A stretch of 64,000 bases of DNA from Paraburkholderia caffeinitolerans (GTDB taxonomy: Bacteria; Pseudomonadota; Gammaproteobacteria; Burkholderiales; Burkholderiaceae): positions 1 through 64,000 of the forward strand of contig NZ_CADIKL010000040.1 in assembly GCF_902859945.1 (NCBI RefSeq). Reading direction: 5' to 3'. The notes beneath the pieces are model-generated. The model saw only the letters and a list, made by a program, of their open reading frames with translations. It had not been told where the DNA came from and ran no database searches. Below are positions 9,466-18,294 of this stretch, one piece after another; within the stretch, counting starts at the first letter, position 1; the number at the start of each line of letters is the position of its first letter. Position numbers and translations under genes: made by a program.

Positions 9466-9554
9466 GTAATCGGGAAATAATTGAATTTGTGGTTGACTGG
9501 AGGGTAGATAGCCCGATAACGGCTGTCGCCATGGGCCATTGCTGAACGAAGCAA

Positions 9555-9580
9555 GGAAGCGCCGTCGCAACGGCGCTTTC
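9555..9580 (-). terminator. Hairpin, likely terminator of the Na/Pi transporter gene
   Basis: AAGCGCCGT and ACGGCGCTT form a perfect 9-bp stem with a 4-nt loop (9557-9578), extended outward by a G-T and a G-C pair. It lies 25 nt downstream of the stop of the transporter gene (minus strand) and just before the T6SS promoter region. The following T-run is short, so termination strength is uncertain. Confidence 0.55.
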
Positions 9581-9604
9581 GATGGGGACCGCCTTCACAT
9601 CCCC

Positions 9605-11266
9605 TCAATTCACATCTGGCAACCGCACCTCCGCGGTCTCCAGCGCTTCCTCCCGTTCCCGCTCGAGCAGCGGATACGCAAGCGCACAAATATGCGACTG
9701 AATCCGCACGAGGTCGCGCAGCACGTCCAGATGCAGCGAACTCGACGCAATGCTGTCCGGCAGACCATCGCGCAGCCGTTCAAGGTGCCGGTCGCGCGCC
9801 GAACGTTCGAGCCGCCGCAACGCCTGTTTATCCTCGATGAGTTGCGCGGCGGTCTGCGTGCGGCCCGACACCAGCAGCGCCTGGGCACGATGGAAGCTGC
9901 CGGTCACGGAGCGGTGCATCATGCGCAGTTCCTCCGCGCCCTCGGGCGAAAAGCTCAACTGCATCTTGATCTTTTTCTGCGCGATTTCCAGCAGGTTCTT
10001 GTCGATGATGTCGCCGATATGCTCGAGGTTGATCACCGCCGTCATGATCGCCGAGGCCCAGCGCCGGTCCTCATCGCTCAATGGCTCGCGCGTGATGTCG
10101 GTGACGTAGCGCTTGATCGCATCGTGCAGCATGTCCACGGTGTCGTCGCGATCGGCCAGTTCGCTCACCGCGCGGCGGTCGTTGGCGAGCAGCACCGGCA
10201 CGCTCGAGCTCAGCATCGTGTCCACGACCTCGCTCATCCGGATGACTTCGCGCGCCGCGCAGGCAAGCGCCTGGGCCGGCGTCTGCAAGGCGTCTTCGTC
10301 GAGGTAGCGCGGCGCGTCGGAATCGTCGGCAATGCCGGGGGCGGGCAGCAGCCGTTCGAGCAGCCGCGACACCGGATCGAGAAAGCCGATGAACATCACG
10401 GCGATGGCCACGTTCAAGCCGGTATGGAAGTTGGCGATGGCTCGGCTCGCGTCGCCGGGCACGCCGTCGATCAGATGCGCGAGCGGCGAGCACAGGCTGA
10501 GCAACAGCAGGCACACGCCGCCGCGCAGCAGCAGGTTGCCGGCGGGCAGCCGGCGGCGGCTGCGGTCCGTGCCCTTGGCCGCCTCGAAATACGGGTTGAG
10601 CGCGCTGCCGATGTTCGCGCCCAGCACCATGGCGATGGCGCTGTCCATCGGCACCGAATGCATGTTCGCGAGCGACATCACGAACAGCACGACAGGGATG
10701 CTCGAATGCGCGGCCCAGGTAAGCACGCAGGCAAGCGCCGCGTTGAGCACGGGTTCGCCGGCCAGCGCGCCCAGCACCGTGCGCAGCGCGGGCGCGCTCT
10801 CGGCGGGCTGCACCGTGGAGACGAGCAGGGTGAGCGCGAGCAGCATCAGGCCAAGGCCGATTAAGGCGCGGCCGATATCGCGGTTGCGCGAGCCTTTGCC
10901 TTTTTCGAACATGCCCATGCCAATCAGCAGGCAGGCGGGCGAGATCCAGCTGAGATCGAGCGAGAAGGCCTGCACGATCAGCGTCGAGCCCACGTTCGCG
11001 CCGAGCATCACGGCGAGCCCGGTGACGGGCCGCATCAGCCCGCGCGCTGCGAACGACGACGCGATCATGCCGGTCGCCGTACTGCTTTGCAGCGCGCCGG
11101 TGATGGCGAGCCCCGCGAAAAACGCGTTGAAGCGGTTGCCGAGGCTCTTCCCCATGAAGCGCTTGAGCGATGCGCCGTACGCGCGCATCAGCCCCGACTC
11201 GACCATGTGCAGGCCCCAAGTGAGCAACGCGACGCCGCCTGCGAGGTGAAGGACGATTAGAATCAC
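9605..11266 (-). CDS. Na/Pi cotransporter family protein with PhoU-like C-terminal domain
   Basis: This 553-residue membrane protein carries two Na/Pi-cotransport repeats. The first has the signature GALQSSTATG near residue 58. The second has WAAHSSIPVVLFVMSL near 185, followed by GANIGSALNPYF. Roughly eight membrane segments fill residues 1-310. The C-terminal ~220 residues are soluble and helical (REVIRMSEVVDTMLSSS, INLEHIGDIIDKNLLEIAQKK), like a PhoU domain. Bacterial members move phosphate with sodium and often act in efflux. It lies directly downstream of the phosphonate operon, on the same strand, 103 nt after phnV. A role in handling phosphate released from phosphonates is a reasonable but untested inference. 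Confidence 0.85.
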   Translation of the reverse strand: MILIVLHLAGGVALLTWGLHMVESGLMRAYGASLKRFMGKSLGNRFNAFFAGLAITGALQSSTATGMIASSFAARGLMRPVTGLAVMLGANVGSTLIVQAFSLDLSWISPACLLIGMGMFEKGKGSRNRDIGRALIGLGLMLLALTLLVSTVQPAESAPALRTVLGALAGEPVLNAALACVLTWAAHSSIPVVLFVMSLANMHSVPMDSAIAMVLGANIGSALNPYFEAAKGTDRSRRRLPAGNLLLRGGVCLLLLSLCSPLAHLIDGVPGDASRAIANFHTGLNVAIAVMFIGFLDPVSRLLERLLPAPGIADDSDAPRYLDEDALQTPAQALACAAREVIRMSEVVDTMLSSSVPVLLANDRRAVSELADRDDTVDMLHDAIKRYVTDITREPLSDEDRRWASAIMTAVINLEHIGDIIDKNLLEIAQKKIKMQLSFSPEGAEELRMMHRSVTGSFHRAQALLVSGRTQTAAQLIEDKQALRRLERSARDRHLERLRDGLPDSIASSSLHLDVLRDLVRIQSHICALAYPLLEREREEALETAEVRLPDVN

Positions 11267-11369
11267 GGGCCCCTCCTATTGCTTTGTTTTGCCTGCGCAA
11301 CCTGCATTCCTGCCATGATTGCTCTTACGATCGCCCTTTGCAACAGTCTGCCTGGGTCTCCTCAGTGTT

Positions 11370-12167
11370 TTAACGCACTGCGGCCTTGTTCGAGATGCGC
11401 GAGAGCCCGAGCAACGCGAGCAGCGTGGCTGCGCCCAGGATCATCGTGAGCGTCGATGCATCGAAGATCGCACCGCGGTCGGAGAGCGCGAAGATGCCCA
11501 CGGGCAACGTCACCCATCCCGGCGGATAGATCATCAGCGTGGCGCCCAGTTCGCCCATCGAGAGCGCGAAGCTCAGGCTGAACGATGCCAGCAGGTAGGG
11601 CGCAACGAGCGGCAGTGTCACGCGCGTGAGCTGGTAGAACGGTCTCGCGCCGAGGCTTTCGGCGACCTCGCCATACTCGGGCGCGACCCGCGAGAGCCCC
11701 GCCGAGACGTTGCCGTACGTGAACGCCGAGATCAGCAGGAAGTGCGCGAGGAACACGATCGTGGCCGTGCCGTTGAGCAGCACCGGCGGCTGGCTGAAGG
11801 CCACCAGCAGCCCGAGGCCGATCGAGACCGAGGGCACCGCGCTCGGCACGAAGAAGATCACGTCGAGCACGCGCTTGGGCATGCCCTTCATGCGCCGCAA
11901 GGCGAGCGCGGCCCACGTGCCGCTCACAAGCGCAGCCGCACTCGCAAGCGCACCGGTGAACACGCTTATGCGCAGCAGTTCGGCGGAATCGCCGTGCAGC
12001 GCCCGCGTGTAGTGCGAGAGCGTGAAGTGGCTCGGCAAGATGCCGTTCCATTGTCCGCTCACGCTCGCGAGTGCGATCATCGCCACAGGGAGGCCGTAGA
12101 TCGCGCAAAACAGCAGCGCGGCGGCGCTCCACGTCGACATTCTTGCCCATCTAGCCCAGAGCAGCAC
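11370..12167 (-). CDS. phnV: 2-aminoethylphosphonate ABC transporter permease PhnV
   Basis: A binding-protein-dependent permease with six predicted membrane segments. The EAA-like loop reads ESLGARPFYQLTRVTLPLVAPYL. The GTG at 12167 is the preferred start: GGAGG ends 5 nt before it, and it overlaps the end of phnU by 17 nt. The ATG at 12140 is an alternative that would start inside the first membrane helix. It pairs with PhnU to form the channel of the 2-AEP importer, energised by PhnT. Being last in the operon fits the phnSTUV order described in Salmonella. Confidence 0.85.
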   Translation of the reverse strand: MLLWARWARMSTWSAAALLFCAIYGLPVAMIALASVSGQWNGILPSHFTLSHYTRALHGDSAELLRISVFTGALASAAALVSGTWAALALRRMKGMPKRVLDVIFFVPSAVPSVSIGLGLLVAFSQPPVLLNGTATIVFLAHFLLISAFTYGNVSAGLSRVAPEYGEVAESLGARPFYQLTRVTLPLVAPYLLASFSLSFALSMGELGATLMIYPPGWVTLPVGIFALSDRGAIFDASTLTMILGAATLLALLGLSRISNKAAVR

Positions 12168-13047
12168 GGCGACCTCCGAAAAGTGACAGGACAGTGCGAT
12201 AGCAGGCATAGAGCCCGAGCGACAGCGCGATGTTGATGACCGCAATCACGCACGCGGTGGTGTAGTCGAACTCCTGAATCGCCTTGCCGTAGATGAGCAG
12301 TGGCAGCGTGATCACGTCCTTCGCGCCGATGAACAGCACGATGCCGAACTCGTTCACGGTGAGCAGCAGGCAGAGGCTGCCGCCTGCGAGCAATGCGGGC
12401 AGCGCGGCCGGCAGGATGATTTGCCGGATGATGCGCAGCGGCTTCGCGCCAAGGCTGCTCGCCACTTCGATCTGCGCGTTGTCGATCTGCGAGAAGCAGG
12501 CGAGCAGAGGACGCATGATGAACGGCGTATAGACCGTGATTTCCGAGAGCACGACGCCCCATTGCGTGTACAGGAAGTCGACGGGCGGCAGGTTCAGATG
12601 GAAGATCGCCATCAGCGACTGGTTCAGCAGCCCGGCCGATCCGTACACGAACGTGAACGCGAGCGCGACGAGAAAAGTCGGCAGCGCAATGAACGTGTCG
12701 ATCAGGCGGCCCACGAAGCGCGCCCCCGGAAACGGCACGAACGCGATCACGAGCGAGAATATGAAACCGAGCACCAGACAGCCCGCAGACGCGCACACGG
12801 CAATCGCGATCGTGTGGTACAGGCCGCTCAGGAACTGATGCGAACGCAGTACCGTGGTGAAGTTCTCGAGCGACAGCGTGTGCGTGTCGCCGCCCAGCGC
12901 TTGCGCCACGATCAGGCCGAACGGGTAGAAGAAGATGGCCGCGAGCACGACGAGCGGCGGCGCGATCCAGAGGTTGCGCGCGAGCGCTCCGGATCGGCCG
13001 GCGCGCGCCGGGGGCGGCGCCATCACCGGATTGGCGATATCGGACAT
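12151..13047 (-). CDS. phnU: 2-aminoethylphosphonate ABC transporter permease PhnU
   Basis: This 298-residue inner-membrane permease has a first helix at about residues 29-50 (LWIAPPLVVLAAIFFYPFGL) and an EAA loop EVASSLGAKPLRIIRQIILPA near 198-218, which docks to the ATPase. It shares the FFYPFGLIVAQAL and VNEFGIVLFIGAKDVITLPL motifs of 2-AEP/iron-type permeases. The gene starts 4 nt after phnT and overlaps phnV, so the three transport genes are translationally coupled. Confidence 0.87.
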   Translation of the reverse strand: MSDIANPVMAPPPARAGRSGALARNLWIAPPLVVLAAIFFYPFGLIVAQALGGDTHTLSLENFTTVLRSHQFLSGLYHTIAIAVCASAGCLVLGFIFSLVIAFVPFPGARFVGRLIDTFIALPTFLVALAFTFVYGSAGLLNQSLMAIFHLNLPPVDFLYTQWGVVLSEITVYTPFIMRPLLACFSQIDNAQIEVASSLGAKPLRIIRQIILPAALPALLAGGSLCLLLTVNEFGIVLFIGAKDVITLPLLIYGKAIQEFDYTTACVIAVINIALSLGLYACYRTVLSLFGGRRAALG

Positions 13048-13051
13048 GGTC

Positions 13052-14191
13052 TTAACCCTCCGGTACGAGCGTGACGTCGGCCGCGTCGAAATGCACGGGC
13101 AGCACGGCGCCCGGTTCGGGCGGGCTCGACAGCGGGGGGCGCGTGAGGCGCAGCATCTCGTCGCCCACTTCGAGCATCACGCTGTGCAATTCGCCGAGCC
13201 ACTGCACGCTGCGCACGATGCCCGTCACGCTGTTGGACTTCTGCGCGCGCGGCTCGAAGTGCAGGTCGTGCGGCCGCACGCACACGTAGCACGCACTGCT
13301 GGCGGCCAGGTTGTGATGGTTGCGTCCTTCGATTACGAAATCGCCGCAACGCACCCGCGCGAAGCCGTCGGCGAGCGGCTCCAACTGGCGTGCCGGCAGC
13401 ACGTTCGCGCGGCCGAGAAACTCGGCGGCGAAGCGGTTCGGCGGATGCCGGTACAGCCCCTGGGTGTCGCCGTAGGCGACCAGCTTGCCGTCGCGCATGA
13501 TGCCGATGTGATTTGCGAGCGTGAGCGCCTCGGTCTGGTCGTGCGTCACGTACAGCACGGTCAGCGAGGGCAGGCTGCGGTGCAGCTTCGCGAGTTCGTC
13601 GAGCATCGAGCGGCGAATCTGCGCATCGAGCGCCGAGAGCGGCTCGTCGAGCAGCAGCACCTGCGGCCGGATCGCGAGCGCGCGGGCAATCGCGACGCGC
13701 TGCTGCTGGCCGCCCGATAGCTCGCGCGGATAGCGCTTCGCGTACTTGGACATCCCCACGAGCCCGAGGCACTCGGGCACGCGTGCACGGATCAAGTCGG
13801 CTTGCTCGCCGCGCGCACGCAGCCCGAAAGCGACGTTGTCCTCTACGCGCATGTGTGGAAACAGCGCGTAGTTCTGCACCACCATGCCGATATTGCGCGC
13901 ATAGGGCGGCAGTTGCGTCACGTCCTTGTTGCCGATCACGATGCGTCCCGCGCTCGGCTGCACGAAGCCCGCGACGGCCCGCAGCGCGGTGGTCTTGCCC
14001 GAGCCCGATGGGCCGATGAGCGCGACGATCTCGCCGGGCTTCACGGTGAGCGTGAGCGAATCCAGAATCGTCTGCCCGCCGTATGCCACCGACACATTCT
14101 CGAAACCGATACCGCTCGCGCCTTGCGCGAGAGCGGCCGGCACCGGGGAGGCTTGCTGCTGCCCCCGATCCATGGTGAGGGAATTGGCCAT
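13052..14191 (-). CDS. phnT: 2-aminoethylphosphonate ABC transporter ATP-binding protein PhnT
   Basis: A complete ABC ATPase of 379 residues: Walker A GPSGSGKT at 60-67, signature LSGGQQQR near 158-165, Walker B LLLDEP near 179-184, then a switch His in LYVTHDQTEA. The last ~110 residues form a TOBE-like domain, including CYVCVRPHDLHFEPRA and VRSVQWLGELHSVMLEV. It powers the PhnUV importer. The gene lies 11 nt after phnS and 4 nt before phnU. Family members include iron and spermidine ATPases, and the neighbours fix the 2-AEP assignment. Confidence 0.88.
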   Translation of the reverse strand: MANSLTMDRGQQQASPVPAALAQGASGIGFENVSVAYGGQTILDSLTLTVKPGEIVALIGPSGSGKTTALRAVAGFVQPSAGRIVIGNKDVTQLPPYARNIGMVVQNYALFPHMRVEDNVAFGLRARGEQADLIRARVPECLGLVGMSKYAKRYPRELSGGQQQRVAIARALAIRPQVLLLDEPLSALDAQIRRSMLDELAKLHRSLPSLTVLYVTHDQTEALTLANHIGIMRDGKLVAYGDTQGLYRHPPNRFAAEFLGRANVLPARQLEPLADGFARVRCGDFVIEGRNHHNLAASSACYVCVRPHDLHFEPRAQKSNSVTGIVRSVQWLGELHSVMLEVGDEMLRLTRPPLSSPPEPGAVLPVHFDAADVTLVPEG

Positions 14192-14202
14192 GAGTTGCTC
14201 GA

Positions 14203-15234
14203 TCAGTTGCTGGAAATCGCGTGGTTGTACTTCGCCACGTCGGCCTTCAGGTCGCGCATGACCTGATTCCAGTCGGGCGACCAGACGTCGACACCTTGCA
14301 TCGCCGCGTTGAGCGTCTTGAAGTTGTCGTCGGTGGGATGCACGTCGGTGCGCACCGGCATGCCGTAGGCGGTCTTGCTGACCTCTTGCTGGGCCGCGGC
14401 GCTCAGCAGGAAATCGATCAGCTTCTTGCCGTTATCGGCATGCGGCGCGCCGGCCACGAGACCCACGTAATAGGGCAGCGAGAACGTAGTGCGCTTGCCA
14501 TCGGGGCCGGCGGGGAAGAACACCTGGATGTTCGGGTTCTCGCGCATCTGCGAGAGGTTCATTTGCAGGTCGCCGTTGGCCACGTAGAGCTCGCCCTTGT
14601 TCACGAGCGCCGTGAGCTTGCCCGTCGATGCAGATGGCCCGAGGTTGTTCACCTGAAGCTTGCGCAGATAATCGAAGCCGCCATCCTTGCCGCCGAACGC
14701 ATGGAAGGTCTGCAGCATGAGCGCGGTGCCGTCACCGGCCTGGCCCGGCGTGGAGTACTGCACCTTCTGCTTGTACTGCGGCGCGAGCAGATCGGAGTAA
14801 GCCTTGGGCGGCGTCTTGAGCACCGCCGAGTTGTAGATGAAGGTGGGGTAGTTGTCGACCATCGCGACAAACATGCCCTTCGGGTCCTTGTCGCGCGCAT
14901 CGATCTTGTCGGCGCCGGCCGGCGTGTACGCTTGCAGCAGGCCATCGGCGGCGGCTTTCTGCATGAACGGCGGCAGCGTCACGAGCACGTCAGCCTGAAT
15001 ATTCGACTTCTCTTTGCCGAGGCGGTCCACCACGCCGCTCGAACCGGCCTCGATGTATTGCACCTTGATGCCCGTGGCCTTCGTGAACGCTTCGAATTGG
15101 TTGCCGTACCAGCTCGGCGAACCGTCATGAAGACCGTCCGCGCTATAGATGGTCACGACATTGGATTGCGCGTGGACGGCGCCCGCTGCGAACGCGAATG
15201 CACAAGTCACCGCGGCGATCAGTTGAGTCTTCAT
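14203..15234 (-). CDS. phnS: 2-aminoethylphosphonate-binding periplasmic protein PhnS
   Basis: The ATG at 15234 has AAGGAAGG ending 6 nt upstream and gives a clean signal peptide (MKTQLIAAVTCAFAFAAGAV, cleaved near AHA-Q). The mature protein opens with VVTIYSADGLHDGSPSWY and contains VQYIEAGSSGVVDRLGKEK, like iron/2-AEP-type solute-binding proteins. It should capture 2-AEP in the periplasm and feed PhnUV-T. Earlier in-frame codons would add a tail lacking signal features. Its leader contains tandem repeats (see 15288-15340), so this half of the operon may have its own control. Confidence 0.87.
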   Translation of the reverse strand: MKTQLIAAVTCAFAFAAGAVHAQSNVVTIYSADGLHDGSPSWYGNQFEAFTKATGIKVQYIEAGSSGVVDRLGKEKSNIQADVLVTLPPFMQKAAADGLLQAYTPAGADKIDARDKDPKGMFVAMVDNYPTFIYNSAVLKTPPKAYSDLLAPQYKQKVQYSTPGQAGDGTALMLQTFHAFGGKDGGFDYLRKLQVNNLGPSASTGKLTALVNKGELYVANGDLQMNLSQMRENPNIQVFFPAGPDGKRTTFSLPYYVGLVAGAPHADNGKKLIDFLLSAAAQQEVSKTAYGMPVRTDVHPTDDNFKTLNAAMQGVDVWSPDWNQVMRDLKADVAKYNHAISSN

Positions 15235-15287
15235 ATCCATCCTTCCTTGCGTTGGGTTTGGATGCTGGAAAAACCTCGTGTGTTTTT

Positions 15288-15340
15288 GCAGTTCTGCCTG
15301 CAGTTCTGCCGTGTGACAACAGCGTGACAGCAACGTGACA
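15288..15340 (-). promoter_or_regulatory. Repeat-rich leader of phnSTUV (12-bp tandem pair plus three phased GTGACA)
   Basis: On the plus strand, GCAGTTCTGCC occurs at 15288-15298 and again at 15300-15310, a 12-bp period. GTGACA follows at 15313, 15324 and 15335, exactly 11 nt apart. The array ends 54 nt before the phnS start. Regular helical spacing suggests cooperative regulator binding. The 12-bp pair resembles the perfect tandem repeat in front of phnW. Confidence 0.55.
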
Positions 15341-15436
15341 ATGTTGCCTGTTCGATTTTTTTGGGACCAGCCAGGGTTACTGCGCGGCCGTGCCTGGAGC
15401 CCCGTTCAGGCCGTGCCGCAAGGGTTTTTTTGCGTT

Positions 15437-16885
15437 TTACTCCCAGGGCATCGACCACGTTCTCACGTTCGTATAGCTCTTCATGGCCTCGACCATGCCT
15501 TCCTTGTAGCCGTTGCCCGAGTCCTTGATGCCGCCGAACGGTGACATCTCCGTGCGATAGCCCGGCACTTCCCAGACGTTCACGGTGCCCACTTCCAGCT
15601 CCTTGATAAAGCGCGTCGTGTAGTCGAGCCGGTTCGTGCAGATGCCGGAAGACAGACCGAAGGCCGTCGAGTTGGAGATGCGGATCACCTCCGCGATGTC
15701 GTTCGGCACGCGGATGATCGGGATCACCGGGCCGAAGGTTTCCTCGCGCACGAGTTCGCAGTCGTAGGGCACGTGGTCAACCACGGTGGGCGCAAACAGC
15801 GCGCCCCGGCGCGGTGCGCCGTACAGCACGCGTGCGCCACGCGTTTCTGCGTCGGCCACGCGGCGCTCGAACAGCTGCGCGGATGCCTCGTTGATGACGG
15901 TGCCCACGTCCACGCTCGGGTCCATCGGGTCGCCGCACTTGAGCTTCTTCGCGTGCACGAGTACGCGTTCGACGAATGCGTCGGCCACGCTCTCGACCAC
16001 GAGAATGCGCTTGACCGCCGTGCAGCGCTGGCCTGAGTTCTTGGTCGCGCCCGTGACCGCGAGTTGCGCGGCGCGCTCGAGGTCGGCGTCCTCCATCACG
16101 ATGAGCGGGTCGTTGCCGCCGAGCTCGAGCACCGTGCGGCGGTAGCCCGCGTTCTGGGCGATGTACTTGCCCACGCGCACCGAGCCCGTGAAGGTGACCA
16201 GGTCGCAGTGCGGGTCGGTGATCATCGAGTCGCCCATGGTGCGCGGATTGCCCGTGACCACGCTCAGCATCTCGGGCGGCAGGCCTGCTTCATAGAGCAC
16301 GTCGGCGAGCGCAAGCGCGGTGAGCGGCGTGAGTTCGGTGGGCTTGAGTACGACGCGGTTGTTGGTGGCGATGGCCGGCGCGAGCTTGTGGCTCACCATG
16401 TTCAGCGGGTGGTTGAACGGCGTGATTGCCGAGATCACGCCGAGCAGCGGCAGGCGCGTCGTGAAGATCTTGCGGTTCTTGCCATTCGGGCTGATGTCGC
16501 ATGAATAGACTTCGCCGTCGTCCTTGATCGTGAGCTGAGCGGCGAACGACCAGACATCGTAGGCGCGGCTCGCTTCATAAAGCGAGTCCTTCCAGCACAG
16601 GCCCGATTCGGCGGTGATGAGCCGCGCGAAGTCTTCCTTGCGATCGCGCAGCACCTCGGCCGTGGTCTGCAAAATGCGCTGGCGCTCGAAGCGCGTGAGC
16701 GTCGGCTTGTAGGCATGCGCTTTGGCAAAGGCCTCCTGCACATGCTCGGGACGACCCGCCGGCACGGTGCCGACGACTTCGTTGGTGTACGGGTTCAGGA
16801 CTTCGATCACTTCGTCGGTCGCGACCTGCCGGCCGGCGATGCGCATGGACTCCTGCTTGAATGCGGGTTTCGTCATGACGTTCAT
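15437..16885 (-). CDS. phnY: Phosphonoacetaldehyde dehydrogenase PhnY
   Basis: This 482-residue aldehyde dehydrogenase has all the expected catalytic parts: Asn in TPFNHP (about 158), the general base Glu254 in LELGGNDP, and the nucleophile Cys288 in SGQRCTAVKR. The phnW-phnA-phnY setting identifies the substrate as phosphonoacetaldehyde, oxidised with NAD+ to phosphonoacetate, as shown for Sinorhizobium PhnY. The ATG at 16885 has GAGGT 6-7 nt upstream; a second ATG three codons later is possible. It follows phnA after 135 nt that contain a strong hairpin, and phnS comes about 200 nt downstream. Confidence 0.9.
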   Translation of the reverse strand: MNVMTKPAFKQESMRIAGRQVATDEVIEVLNPYTNEVVGTVPAGRPEHVQEAFAKAHAYKPTLTRFERQRILQTTAEVLRDRKEDFARLITAESGLCWKDSLYEASRAYDVWSFAAQLTIKDDGEVYSCDISPNGKNRKIFTTRLPLLGVISAITPFNHPLNMVSHKLAPAIATNNRVVLKPTELTPLTALALADVLYEAGLPPEMLSVVTGNPRTMGDSMITDPHCDLVTFTGSVRVGKYIAQNAGYRRTVLELGGNDPLIVMEDADLERAAQLAVTGATKNSGQRCTAVKRILVVESVADAFVERVLVHAKKLKCGDPMDPSVDVGTVINEASAQLFERRVADAETRGARVLYGAPRRGALFAPTVVDHVPYDCELVREETFGPVIPIIRVPNDIAEVIRISNSTAFGLSSGICTNRLDYTTRFIKELEVGTVNVWEVPGYRTEMSPFGGIKDSGNGYKEGMVEAMKSYTNVRTWSMPWE

Positions 16886-16940
16886 CGCTACCTCGTTCCG
16901 TGTTTCGGTTTCGGTGAGTTTTTCGTGGGCTGTGCTTTGG

Positions 16941-16979
16941 CCTGCATGCGCCGTCCGCGTGGGCGCGGCGGCATGCAGG
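16941..16979 (-). other. Intercistronic hairpin between phnA and phnY
   Basis: CCTGCATGC (16941-16949) pairs perfectly with GCATGCAGG (16971-16979), and further GC pairing inside gives a long stem. No T-run follows in the direction of transcription. It is more likely an mRNA-stabilising or processing element than a full terminator. Confidence 0.5.
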
Positions 16980-17020
16980 ATGGGTTCGATATGTGCGGTG
17001 CCTGTGCTGCGTGCAGCAGC

Positions 17021-18283
17021 TCAGGCGATGGCGGTTTGCACCACGCAGTTCAGCGCGACGTCGAAGATGTCGAAGTTGCGCAGCGCGCGCTCTTGCGGCC
17101 AGTCGACCTTGCGGTTCACGAGCAGCGGCACGTCTTGCTCCGAGATTCCGCCGTGCGAGCGCAGCGGTTCGGTCAGGCCGGAGAAGTCGTGGCGCGCGGC
17201 GCTGGTGCCAAAGACCTTGCTGCGCGTGCCGACCACCACGATGTCGCCCACGCGGTCGGGCGGCAGCTCGAAGCGCTCGCAGGCCGCCGCGCTGTCGAGC
17301 GCGAGTTCGACGCCCGCGGTGTTGCGCAGGCGTTCGAGGAGCGCTGGCGCATCCGCGCCTTCGGGCAGATAGATAGTCGCGAACGAGCCGAGCGCGCCGT
17401 GGTGCGCAACGTACGGGTCGGTGATCGGCAGAATCACGCGCGCGCTGCCCTTGCCGGTCCACTCGTCGAACAGATCCTGGAGATAGAGCACGTCGGGCTC
17501 GCCGTCCGCGCGATGCTTGTCGTTCATGCCGTGGTCGGCGGTGATCGCGAGCACGCAGCCGGCTGCATCGAGCTGGCCCACGTAGTGATCGAACATCGCG
17601 TAGAAGTCATTGGCTTTCGGCGAGCCGGGCGCGGCCTTGTGCTGCACGTAGTCGGTGGTCGAGAGATACATCAAGTCGGGGCGGAAGGTGTCGAGCAGCT
17701 TCACGCCGGCAGCGAACACGAACTCGGAGAGATCGGCCGAGTAGACGTCGGGCAGCGGCTTGCCCACGAAGGCGAGTACATCGCTGATGCCGTTGCTTTC
17801 GCGCGTGGCCTGGTCGGCCTTTTCGGCAGAGAAGCCGATCGCGCGGCCGCTCGAAAAATCGAGCCCCTTGCCCAGCAGCGTGCGCAGCTTGTCCTTGGCG
17901 GTCACGACCGCGACCTTCGCGCCGGCTTTGAAGAAGGTTTCGAAGATCGTGGGCGCGCGCAGGAAGCGTGCATCGTTCATCATGACTTCTTCGCCGCTCG
18001 TGCGGTCGTAGAAGTAGTTGCCCGCGATGCCGTGCACCTTCGGCGGGCGGCCCGTGAGAATCGAGAGATTGTTCGGGTTCGTGAAGCTCGGAATCACGCA
18101 CTGGGCGATGCGGCTCGTGCCCGTGCGCAGCAGCTTCCCGAGGTTCGGTGCGCGCCCGGCCTTGACGGCCTCTTCGATATAAGCGGGCTCGGAGCCGTCG
18201 AGGCAGATCACCACCACGGGCGCGGTGGGGAAGCGGTATTCGCGGCCATTCACGGCCAGTGCGTTGTCGTTCAGCGTGCTCAT
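17021..18283 (-). CDS. phnA: Phosphonoacetate hydrolase PhnA
   Basis: A member of the alkaline phosphatase superfamily. Counting from the ATG at 18283, the first metal ligand Asp29 lies in VICLDGSEP and the nucleophile Thr68 in PSFTNPNN. Later Zn ligands appear in TADHGMNDKH and in a C-terminal HGGISEQDVPL. It splits phosphonoacetate into acetate and phosphate, the final step of the PhnWYA route. The start was chosen because AAGGA sits 7 nt upstream; a TTG five codons earlier gives no conserved residues. It begins 11 nt after the phnW stop. Confidence 0.92.
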   Translation of the reverse strand: MSTLNDNALAVNGREYRFPTAPVVVICLDGSEPAYIEEAVKAGRAPNLGKLLRTGTSRIAQCVIPSFTNPNNLSILTGRPPKVHGIAGNYFYDRTSGEEVMMNDARFLRAPTIFETFFKAGAKVAVVTAKDKLRTLLGKGLDFSSGRAIGFSAEKADQATRESNGISDVLAFVGKPLPDVYSADLSEFVFAAGVKLLDTFRPDLMYLSTTDYVQHKAAPGSPKANDFYAMFDHYVGQLDAAGCVLAITADHGMNDKHRADGEPDVLYLQDLFDEWTGKGSARVILPITDPYVAHHGALGSFATIYLPEGADAPALLERLRNTAGVELALDSAAACERFELPPDRVGDIVVVGTRSKVFGTSAARHDFSGLTEPLRSHGGISEQDVPLLVNRKVDWPQERALRNFDIFDVALNCVVQTAIA

Positions 18284-18294
18284 TGCGTTTTCCT

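Noticed and set aside
14221..15327. A 368-codon plus-strand open frame
   Set aside because: Lies opposite phnS, which has a signal peptide and clear family motifs; the antisense product is His/Val/Arg-rich and unlike any protein I know.
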